64,000 bases of DNA from Megaustenia siamemsis. Its lineage: Eukaryota > Mollusca > Gastropoda > Stylommatophora > Ariophantidae. A program made the position numbers and the translations under genes. Below the pieces are notes generated by a model, which saw only the letters and a program-made list of their open reading frames with translations, ran no database searches and was not told the origin of the DNA. The stretch spans positions 58,488,500 to 58,552,499 of the forward strand of contig JAVIAB010000046.1 in NCBI GenBank assembly GCA_032433765.1, given 5' to 3'. The stretch's first letter is position 1; each line of letters opens with the position of its first letter. Below, piece by piece: positions 41,301 to 53,300 of this stretch.

Positions 41301-44300
41301 CTCTGTGGAGCATTGATCTTCAACAAACACTTTCAACTCTCTGTGAAGCTTAGATCTTCAACAAACACTTTCAACTCTCTGTGGAGCATTGATATTCAAC
41401 AAACACTTTCAACTCTCTGTGGAGCATAGATCTTCAACAAACACATTCAACTCTAGCTGACGCATTGATCTTCAAAAAACACTTTCCACTCTGCGTGAAG
41501 CATAGATCTTCAACAAACACTTTCAACTCTCTGTGAAGCATAGATCTTCAACAAACACTTTCAACTCTCTGTGAAGCATAGATCTTTAACAAACACTTTC
41601 AACTCTCTGTGAAGCATTGATCTTCAACAAACACTTTCAACTCTCTGTGGAGCATTGATCTTCAACAAACACTTTCAACTCCCTGTGAAGCATAGATCTT
41701 CAACAAACACTTTCAACTCTCTGTGGAGCATTGATCTTCAACAAACACTTTCAGCTCCCTGTTTGATCTTCAACAAACACTTTCAACTCCCTGTGGAGCA
41801 TTGATCTTCAACAAACACTTTCAACTCCCTGTGGAGCATTGATCTTCAACAAACACTTTCAACTCCCTGTGAAGCATAGATCTTCAACAAACACTTTCAA
41901 CTCTCTGTGGAGCATTGATCTTCAACAAACACTTTCAGCTCCCTGTGGAGCATTGATCTTCAACAAACACTTTCAACTCTCTGTGAAGCATTAATCTTCA
42001 ACAAAGACTTTCAACTCTCTGTGGAGCATTGATCTTCAACAAACACTTTCAACTCTCTGTGGAGCATAGATCTTCAACTAACACTTTCAACTCCCTGTGG
42101 AGCATTGATCTTCAACAAACACTTTCAACTCCCTGTGAAGCATAGATCTTCAACAAACACTTTCAACTCTCTGTGGAGCATTGATATTCAACAAACACTT
42201 TCAGCTCCCTGTGGAGCATTGATCTTCAACAAACACTTTCAACTCTCTGTGAAGCATTAATCTTCAACAAACACTTTCAACTCTCTGTGGAGCATTGATC
42301 TTCAACAAACACTTTCAACTCTCTGTGGAGCATAGATCTTCAACAAACACTTTCAACTCTCTGTGAAACATAGATCTTCAACAAACACTTTCAACTCTCT
42401 GTGAAGCATTGATTTTCATAAAACACTTTCAACTCTCTGTGAAACATAGATCTTCAACAAACACTTTCAACTCTCTGTGAAGCATTGATTTTCATAAAAC
42501 ACTTTCAACTCTCTGTGAAGCATAGATCTTCAACAAACACTTTCAACTCTCTGTGGAGCATTGATCTTCAACAAACACTTTCAACTCTCTGTGGAGCATA
42601 GATCTTCAACAAACACTTTCAACTCTCTGTGAAACATAGATCTTCAACAAACACTTTCAACTCTCTGTGAAGCATTGATTTTCATAAAACACTTTCAACT
42701 CTCTGTGAAGCACAGACAAACACTTTCCAAGCCATTCTGTTCCCTGCAATTCTTCTAAGATCATATCATGTCTTCCCCATCATCTTCATTTCTGCTTCCA
42801 TCTGTCATCTCCAAGAATATTTTGGTCTTCCCCTTTGTCTCTTTCCCCGGGTTCTCCAAAAAAGGGCCTTTCATGTACTATTCTCAGTTGGCTTCCACAG
42901 TGAGTGTCCTCTCGGCACAATTCTCCTCTTTCTATCTCTTTATTCATTTGAATTTGACTGGTTTCAAGACTAATATTGAAGTAAGAGAAATGGCCACACA
43001 ACCAAAGATCTCATCTACAATTAAGGAAAGAAGATGGACATATATTGGACATAAGCTGAAAAGAGACAATAAGAAAATTCCAAAACAGGCTCTTCAATGG
43101 GAAACATCAGGATACAGAAAAGAGGAAGATCTCCTGTTTCCTGTGTCATGGCTTTAGTACTCGTTTTGCTTTTATCTATGTCTGCTTTCTTATTCTTTCT
43201 TTCTTTCATTTTCTCCAGGGTCTCTGCTGTCATCCATGCCTTATTCTAGTGTTCTCTTTTCCCTAGTGTGTCTTCGCATGTCTCTTTCCATATATCCTTT
43301 AATTGTTTGAAATTATCTTCTCTATTTATTGTATTTTCTAGTTGTTGAAGGACTTAGCATTTGCTTTAATACTATGACTGTAAATTTATCTTTTAATTCC
43401 TTGTTCTCTAAGAAACCCTACATTGAAATATTTTCTACCCTTATGTGTTGTGGTATATCTTTTAAGTTTAAGTTTGGCTATCAGAAGAAGTTGATCTGAA
43501 GCCACATCTTCTCCTCTATATACTTTTACATCCTGTAAGGATGACTTAAACTTATTATTAATACATATATGGTCAATTTGATTCTCTGTTCTATGATCTG
43601 GTGACACCCTTGTAGTTGTATGTATTCCTTTATGTTGGAATATTGTTCCTCCTAGGCTAATTTGATTAAGAGCACAGAAGTTCACGAATATCTCTCCATT
43701 CTCATTCATTTCTCCATGACAAGGTTTTCCCATGATCTCTTCAAAGCCTCTGTTGTCTGATCCTTCTTTGCATTTAGATCTCTCATCAAAATTATAATAT
43801 CTTTGGCTCATCTTCCATCCATCTGACATTGCAGGCTTTTATAGAATTCATCTTTAACTAAATCAACTTTATCATTGGTTGGTACATAGCATTGTGTCAT
43901 TTTATTTTGTTTTGTGTTGTTTTAAATGTATCTTTCATTAGTCTTGGCCCTACTGCTTCCCATTCTATCAGTGTCTTCTGTGCATTCCTTGATAACATTA
44001 TAGCTACCCCATCACTATGCTGCTCCAAGGTTCCTGGTGTCCTGATGATAAAATCATCTCTCCTGTTTTCAGTTTTATCCTTTCCATTCCTAGTCATCTT
44101 GTTTTGCACATTCCCAGAATATCTATTTTGTAATTTATCATTTCTGCTGCTACCTGCGCAGGTTTTCCTTGTTCAATTAGGGTACGTACATTCCAGGTAC
44201 CAATTATGAAGGATTTCCTGGTAGACAAGAGGTGAGTCGGCAACCTGGACTTCTTACGGCTTTCTCCGGACTGCATCATACATCTCTTAGACAGAGAGCC

Positions 44301-47300
44301 TTTATCTTTCTAGGATGGCTGGTTTACTTTATTTTCTTTTCTTTGACTTGTCCATGTTTGTGAAGTTTTTACAGTTTATGTCCATGTTTGTGAAGTTTTT
44401 ACGGTTTAAGTCCATGTTTGTGAAGTTTTTATGGCTTATGTCCATGTTTGTGAAGTTTTTACAGTTTAAGTCCATGTTTGTGAAGTTTTTACGTTTTATG
44501 TCCATGTTTGTGAAGTTTTTACGGTTTATGTCCATGTTTGTGAAGTTTTTATGGTTTATGTCCATGTTTGTGAAGTTTTTACGGTTTATGTCCATGTTTG
44601 TGAAGTTTTTACAGCTTATTGCTTTACAGTACAGGATAGCCAGTCCCATGTCCAACCCTTCTTAGTTACCTCTTACAAATATGCCTGGTAGAGAACAGCG
44701 CTACAATAGTTTACTTCCCTTTCAGGCCACGGGAGTGCACTGCATTCTACTAGCAGCGATAAACATTAATTAGTTTCTACTAACAGCGATCAACAGTAAT
44801 TAGTTACCAATAACATGATCAACAGTAATTAGTTTCTGCTAACAGTGATCAACAGTAATTAGTTTCCAATAACGGTGATCAACAGTAATTAGTTTCTGCT
44901 AACAGTGATCAACAGTAATTAGTTTCTGCTAACAGTGATCAACAGTAATTAGTTTCAACTAACAGGGATCAACAGTAATTAGTTTCCACTAACAGGGATC
45001 AACAGTAATTAGTTTCCACTAACAGTGATCAACAGTAATTAGTTTCCACTAACAGTGATCAACAGTAATTAGTTTCCACTAATAGTGATCAACATTAATT
45101 AGTTTCTGCTAACAGTGATCAACAGTAATTAGTTTCCCCTAACTGTCTTCTTCTATCCTTCCTTCTATGCCATTGGCGTCGAGGGGAGATGCAATCTACA
45201 ATTCTTTGCTCTTCTGTTGGCCTCTTCTGGTGTTATCCCTTCTAGTGATTCTAGTATTCCCTTTATCCATCTCTTTCTCGGTCTTCCTCTTACTCTGGCA
45301 TTTTCGTAGCGTTTGTTTATGGCTCTTTGAGTCATTGTTAGTTCTTTTTGTCTTGTTATGTGACCGAACTATTTTATTTGTTGTCTCTTTATGTATTCGA
45401 TGGCTGGTTCAGTTTCGAGTTTCTTCCTCAGGTCAGTGTTTCTTACTCTGTCCCTTAAGCTGTTTCCTGTCATTCTTCTGACACATTTTATTTCGGTGGC
45501 CGTTATCTTTCTTATTGTTCTAGAGTCCAGAGTCAATTTTGGCACTGGTAACAAAGAGTTGGTAGAAAAATTGATTTGTATATTGCCCTTTTTGCTTCCG
45601 TAGTTATTGCTTTGTTTTTCAATAGTGTTGATACTTGGCCTATAACTTGGCATGCTTTGTTACACCTTATATCTATCTCTGTCTCTTGGTTATTGTCTTG
45701 TGTTAACGTGCTACCCAGATATTTAAAATTGTCTAAAATTGTCCACTTAGAGTGATCAACAGTAATAGTTTCCACTAACAGTGATCAACAGTAATTAGTT
45801 TCCACTAACAGCGATCAACAGTAATTAGGTTCCACTAACAGCAATCAACAGTAATAGTTTCCACTAACAGTGATCAACAGGAATTAGTTTGTGCTAACAG
45901 TGATCAACAGTAATTAGCTTCTACTAACAGCGATCAACAGTAATAGTTTCCACTAACAGTGATCAACAGTAATTAGTTCCCACTAACAGCAATCAACAGT
46001 AATTAGTTTCCACTAACAGTGATCAACAGTAATTATTTCCACTAACAGCAATCAACAGTAATTAGTTTCCACTAACAGTGATTAATATTAATTAATTTTT
46101 GACTGTAAAATGCAGACACTAAAGCTCACTCCACTCATTAAAACTGTGGCTCATTATCAACTATCATTGCCTGTGTTTGGCGCAGCCCAACTATTATCTT
46201 ACCATTAGACCCTGCATTCCCCCGGGGTCCTTTAGGTCCACCTTGTCCTGGGATTCCAGCCTCTCCAGCCAAACCTGGAGCACCTGCATCACCTCGCTGA
46301 CCTTGAAGTCCAGGAGATCCTATTGGACCTTCTGGACCCTACAAAATCAGGTACATGTGTAAAATAATGATGAGAAACAAAAATCAGGTACATGTGTAAA
46401 ATGATGATTGAGAAACAAAAATCAGGTACATGTGTAAAATGATGATGAGAAACAAAAATCAGGTACATGTGTAAAATGATGATGAGAAACAAAAATCAGG
46501 TACATGTGTAAAATGATGATGAGAAACAAAAATCAGGTACATGTGTAAAATAATGATGAGAAACAAAAATCAGGTACATGTGTAAAATGATGATGAGAAA
46601 CAAAAATCAGGTACATGTGTAAAATGATGATGAGAAACAAAATCAGGTACATGTGTAAAATATTGATTGAGAAACAAAAATCAGGTACATGTGTAAAATA
46701 TTGATGAGAAATGAAAATCAGGTACATGTGTAAAATATTGATTGAGAAACAAAAATCAGGTACATGTGTAAAATATTGATTGAGAAACAAAAATCAGGTA
46801 CATGTGTAAAATATTGATGAGAAATGAAAATCAGATATACATAAAATAATGATTGAGAAACAAAAAATCAGGTACACATGTACAATAATGATTCATTCAT
46901 TGGGTGCTGTCTCCACATCGAAGGTTGGCTACCATGGAGCACCATTTTACTTTGTCTCTTGTCTTGATGGTGCATGTCATAGGTTCACCTGTCCATCTTT
47001 TAATGTTTTCAGTCCACTTTAGTCTTGGTCTCCCTCACCTACCTTGTACCATCCCTTCCAAAATGACTTTTACAAGGTTATTATGTCTCTTCAGGTGTCC
47101 AAAATATGTCAGTTGTTTATTTTATTTGTGTTCTGATTGTTACCTTTAATCAGTTTATTTAATTCTCCTAGAGGCCTGAAAAGAGATCATTTTGAATATT
47201 CTTTCTTTCTGTTGTTCACTCGACGACTATTAAAAGAATTAATTGTTTGTTTCGTCATCCATCCTTAGGAGGACATTAAGTGAGCATAGATATGTTCTGT

Positions 47301-50300
47301 TGCAGTAGAACTGTGATATTTTTGCCTTTCGGCCCAACAAATTCAATTTCAGAATGTTGTTTTTGAGTACCGGGTTGTCGTTCCTCTTCGATCCCTACTC
47401 GATTGGCCAGACTAGACAGGTTAGTCTGGTACTGGAGGTACAGTGAAGAGGTGGAGTAGGGTCTGGATAGATCTGGTTCACCAATCCTGGTGCAAGCTAT
47501 CATCTGTGGGTCCCTGGCAGCTTCCACCAGCTCTGCTGCTGTCAGGCACCTTTTGCCTCCATTCCAGATATGTAACTGATGATTTCATGAAAACTGTTAT
47601 GAGAACTTGTCATGTTATTAATATTTGTTCAGCTTACCCGATTGCCCCGTTCTCCACGTGGTCCTTTGTTACCAGTTTGGCCGGCCTGTCCAGAAGCCCC
47701 ATTACTTCCTGGCCGTCCTGGTCTTCCAGTCTCTCCTGGTGTCCCCTATAACATGTTAGAAAAGTTGCTTGAGAAATTCTATATTTAGAAACAAAATAAT
47801 AAAATGGAAAAAAAGTATATGAAATAAAAGAAGAATTATGTTTTCAGAGTATAAGGATAATCTATCTCTAGCTGTCGTTCTTTTGGGTTGAAGACAGCAC
47901 ATAGGACAGAAATTCTAGGTTCTCTACATCTGACCATCTATGTTACACCTACATTATATCTCACCACAAGTGCCTGACCTCTCAATCTTGACAAGAGAGC
48001 AGAAGCCTGCTGTTGATGCCTCTCACCTCAGTTTTCATTTTAGTGTTCCTCAAGTTGGCCTTTTTTTTCTTTTCCCTTCTGGTTCCCATTTGAAATCTTG
48101 CTTTGGGATTCTCATGTTGTCTCTTCTCATCACATGACCAGCATTATTCTATCAGCCAATTTATTTTTAAAAAAAAAGGAACAAGTGGTATGATAACAGC
48201 TTTACGTAGGTGAGAAACAAAACAAAAGTAGAACGATGTTTCAGCCTTCTGTAGGAACAACAAACAACAACACAAAAATATATAAGGATATATACAGAAA
48301 TTTAATTACATTCTATGTAATTCGTTATATATTTTTTGTGTTACGGTTTGTTGTCCCTGCTGAAGTCCTTTTGGCCAAAACACTGTTCTACCTTTGTTTT
48401 TTGTTTCCTCACCTACTTAAAGCTGTTATCATACCACTCTTTCCTTTTTTTTTAAATTGTCATTATTATCATCAACTTGAGAGCAACTTCCCATCTCTAT
48501 AGATCTTGATGCTTCATTATGCCCTGACCCATTGACATGGATGGATGGACAGACAGATAGACAGGATGTAAATTAGATATTTACTTCTATAATTAGCAGG
48601 TATGAATGCAACTCATTAGTGCAGGTAAATGACATTATGTCAGGTCAACATTCTTACCTTAACTCCTGCAGGACCTGCAGGTCCTTGTGGGCCAGTTCCA
48701 CCCTGGGATCCAGGCAAGCCCTGTGGCCCTGAACGACCTTCAGTTCCAGGCTCTCCAGGTGAGCCAGTAATGCCTTGATCACCATTAGCTCCTCGACGTC
48801 CTGGGATTCCAATATCTCCCTGTCAAAACATAAATTGTTTTAAATTGTACCAGGATCTCCCTATCAAAGCATAAATTATTTTAAACAGTACTAGGATCTC
48901 CCTACCAAATATTTAATTGTTGAATACTCTACCTGTATCTATCTACTAAATATCTAATTGTTGAATACCCTACCTGTATCTATCTACCAAATATCTATCT
49001 ATCTATCTTTCGTTCGCCCGAAGTATTGTCTATATCTGCAATGTCATTTCCTGTATAAATTTTACAATCTTTTGTAATTCTTGCAGTGGCCCATATAGTT
49101 TTGTCTGTAGTGTTGTATCTATGGGCCAATGGATTTTCCTCAGTCTACTATATTCAGTGCAGTCTTGAAGTATGTGTTCAGCAGTCTGGGGTGCCTGTCC
49201 ACATGTACAAGTAGTTGAGGTGCCGATCTTGAATTTTGTGTACATGTGACTATGGAGTCAATTGTGTCCTGTTCTGAGGTGTATAATGATAACTTGTTCA
49301 TATATATTCATATCATGAAAGGCATCCTGATTTGGGGCTTGTGGTCCTCTGATTGATTTGATTATCTGTTTCTTATGATGGTATGTAACCGGTGTATCTA
49401 GTTGTGTGTCTGTTGAACCTTCCTTTGTCAACTGATCTGCTTTTTCATTTCCTGGTATTCCACAGTGAGATGGGATCCACTGCAGGGCAACTCTGTGGTG
49501 CTTGCAGAATTCAGTCAATAAGGTCTGCAGATGTGGTAAATTTTCTGGATTGTAGTGCCTGGAGTACTGATCTTGCATCTGTCAAAAACACTACAGGCTG
49601 TGGGTTAAGATTACTGTTCAGCAGTTTTTCTATTGCCAACTTTATTGATTGTATTTCTGCATCTTAATTGTGACAATATTTCCCTGTTGCTATTTTATTC
49701 ATATCCCTAGTGTTATTTTGGTACTCTATATATGCACCTGCTCTCCCATTCTTTACTGCATTCTGTGCTGATCCATCTGTGTACACACGAATCCATAGGT
49801 CTTGTGGGTATTCTTCATCCAGGAAACTGAGAGTTATTGTTTTTCGCTGTAGACTAATCTGTTCCTCTTTGTCAACTATTCCTTTCACTTCTGTCTGTAT
49901 TTGTATTGATAATCCTGATTCCTCTGTCCAGGGAGTCTGTTCTGGTATGGGCAGTAGGGGGTTAACAACTCTTGGCATGTCTGGTGTTTGTCTACTAATA
50001 TGCTTGGCTTGGTGGATAAAACTGCTTCTCTTAAGTCGTCCCAATACAAGATTTTGGAATCGGCCCTTCATTGGATGTCTCGGCATGAATGCAAATTTCT
50101 CTGCCTGTATCAGCACCTTTGTGTCCCTCCATTCTCTCAGTGCTGGTATCCTCCACAATTTCTCCATCTCCAGTATTGGTGTTGATTTCATTGCACCTGT
50201 AATGACCCTAAGTGCCTGGTTTTGTACTTTGTCCAGTTCTTGCAGTGTGGTGGTTGATGCTGAGCACCATGCGGATGATCCATATTCTAAATGTGTTGGT

Positions 50301-53300
50301 AAACTTTACTGAGTATTTTCCCACTCGCACCCCATCTGGTTCCACACAGCTTTCTTAGAATAGCCAATTTCCTCCTTGCTTTTTGGGTTGCCTTATTTAT
50401 CTGCTGTTTCCAAGATAGTTTGTCATCGAATGTAACTCCGAGATATGTAGCTTGTATGTCTTCTTTCACAGGCTCATTGTTTATGTAGATGGCTCCAGCT
50501 TTTTGTTTTAGGGAGAGAGTAAAAAGTGTAGTACTGCATTTGTCTGTATTGATGCTGATACACCATCTATTTGCCCATGAATTCAGTGCATTCATAGCTC
50601 TTTGTAGCAATTTGGAGGTCACTTTTGCATACTCCTCTGTGCACCACATTACCAAGTCATCTGCATACATTGCCACTTTGATGCCATGTGGTGGTTCAGT
50701 AACTAGGTCATTGATGTAGATCAGAAAAAGTGTTGGAGATAGTACCTCTCCCTGTGGAACACCCTGGTGCAGTAAGACCTTCTTACTCTTAAGACCATCC
50801 AGTTGCACTCTGGTTCTCCTGTTATGCAGGTATGCTTTGACCCATTTGTACATCCTGCCATTTACTCCATAATTTCTCAGTTTCTTCAAAAGCCCTTCCT
50901 TCCATACCTTATCAAATGCTTTCTTTAGGTCTATCCATGCTGCTAGTAGCAGTTTCTTTTCTTGAAACGCATCCTCCAATTTCCTCTACCTGTGATCCAG
51001 TAAATATTGTAGATCTGCAGTAGTTTTGCTTTAGCCGCAGTTCCCAAGTTCTTAATCATTTCATTGGACACTCCATCACTGCCTGGTGACTTTTTCATTT
51101 TTAATTTGGATATTGCCAGCTCTAGCTCTCTTTGTGTAATGGGTATTTCCATGACTTCATGTGTGGTCTCTTCTTGTCTTGCATTTTGTTGTTTTAAACA
51201 GGTCTCTTGACGTTTCTCTAGGCTAATTTCAATATTATTGTCATTACTAAGGAGTCTGCAAAGTGATTTGCTGCATGCTTACCTGTTAGGATGTCTCCAT
51301 CCTTCTTCAGTGTAATTTTGGTGTTCCTTTCTGTACCCTCATCATTCAGCTGTTTTACAAGCTTCCACACTTTTCTTGTGTCTCGTTCAAGATTCAAGGA
51401 CTCTGTTTTCTCTTTCCAGCTTCTCCGTCTGACTTGTAGTTTAGCCCATTTAAATTTGGCTTTAGCATGCTGATAGTTGTTGTGGTGTCCTTGGCAAGGG
51501 TTATTTTCTGCTTGCTTTCGAGCTGTTTCCATGTCATTGTGCAGTTCTTCTAGTTCACTACTCCAGTATGGTTTGTAGTGTTTCCGTGCCCCTCTAGGTA
51601 TTGTTTCACTGGCAGCTTGTATTATTAGTCTACTGAATTCATCAACTATTTTGTTGATGTCTCTGGCTGTATTTATATCTTTAGTCGGTACACTGGTGTA
51701 ATGTTGATACATTTTCCAGTCTGCCTTTTTGTAATTCCATCTGGAGAGAGTGTTGCTCTCCCTGACGGCCTCATTTTGCACCACTAAAAAGACTGGTCAT
51801 TGGTCGCTGCCTCCAAGTTGTTTCCCAACAATACGTGTGATATTTCAATCCAGGTCTGGTGAATGGAAAGCAAGGTCTGGTGTAGATGTGGCATGCCATG
51901 ACCTTGAGTAGAATGTTGGTGGATCTGTTGTCTGGTTTAATAGTATAAGCCCATTGTCATCCTGCCAATTTTCAAGTTCTTCACCTCTCTTGTCCATATG
52001 CTCATAGCCCCAGCTCTGTGAATGACTGTTAAAGTCTCCACATACAATTATTCTTTCTTTTAATGTAATTGTGTCTAGTGCTAGTGGGCGGTCACTCGGA
52101 CAGTAGTAGTTAAGTAGGTGAAAGTCTGTATTTTCTGTCCTGATGTGCAGTATTTGATATTCCGCCCCATCCATATACACTTCAATCTGACATGCATTGA
52201 TGTTGTTCTTTACAAGCGTCAATATTCCGCCCTTTTGTCTGTTTTTTGTGTCAGATCGGTAGCACTGGTATACCCTAATCTTCAAGGCTATGTCATTGTT
52301 TAGATGGGTTTCCTGCAAACAGCATATGCTTATTTGTTCTTCATGCAGGATATTTTCTAATTCTATCTTTTTACTGTACCCATCTCTTTTGGTGTTGATG
52401 CCTTCAGCATTCCAGTGCATTATTTTGAGTGGTCTTATTTTGGATTGGCCAGTAGCTCTATTCTCTCACCCCCTGACTCCACAGAGTGGTTAAGAAGGAC
52501 ATCCAGTAATAGAGGTTGGGCCCTTTTGAGGCTGAGGGCCTGGTGCTACACCTGCCTGAGTGTCCATCACAGGGCAAGTGCCATATCGATTTGTGGTTAA
52601 AGACATACTTCCCATTGGCGTGAGTGCGTGGCATCCTGATTGTTGTAGTGAACCTTTTGGCTGCTTACCTCCGACTTCAGCACTTAAGCTTGCTATAGCA
52701 GACTGTGGTCTTGCTCGGTTGTAGGAATGCCTGGCCAGTCATGGTTTTCAGTCCCCGGTGACTGTTAAACCCCATCCCCATGACAAGGAGCTGGCCTTGA
52801 TGAGGTACCAAATATCTAATTGTTGAATACCCTACCTGTATTTACATACCGACTATTTAATTGCTGAATATGGTACCAATATCCCTCCACCCAACTGAAC
52901 TGTTACATTTACCCATTGTCACAATAGAACTGTACAGACTATGTGTCCAGTGTTCACACCCTCCTGAATACAAGAACAGGAAGTGACATCAGTTGTAAAC
53001 TGTTCAGTCAGTCAATATTGATAAAGCTATCTGCAAACACTTCATGATTAACAACATGCATCTCAACACCACACCAATCAACACTGCAACGACTTACTGT
53101 CCTGCCAGCTCTTCCATTTTCACCAATTGCTCCAATTTCACCTTGTTCTCCCTGGATGAATAAAAACAGAACTTTAAAAGCACAGAACAAATAAATTAAA
53201 TAAACCCCATTTCTTGTTATCTAATGGGTAAAAGAGTTGAAATAACACCAGTGCTGGATTAAATTAACCCATATCAGACACCGGCCACAGGGCACATTAC

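Larger units (their letters stand above)
41088..44749 (-). mobile_element. Composite RTE-like LINE insertion (minus strand)
   Basis: From its 5' side (right): a 5' leader at 44613-44749, an internal 30-bp array, then the endonuclease N-terminus at 44094-44279 ([20 protein letters not shown]). Next come [20 protein letters not shown] at 43897-44109 and the endonuclease end with [12 protein letters not shown] and [14 protein letters not shown] at 43386-43829. A post-EN linker follows at 43021-43380, then a 3' region at 42720-42955 and a 38-bp array down to the 3' end at 41088. The RT is deleted. A plus-strand RT piece lies at 42958-43128. Frames are broken between segments. It interrupts the 30-bp minisatellite. 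Confidence 0.75.

Noticed and set aside
43386..44279. Host endonuclease/exonuclease-phosphatase gene
   Set aside because: Motifs ([19 protein letters not shown]) and setting are those of a LINE endonuclease with broken frames.
53008..53190. 60-codon ORF spanning e4
   Set aside because: Only the middle 18 codons are Gly-X-Y; the rest runs into intron past the donor and acceptor.
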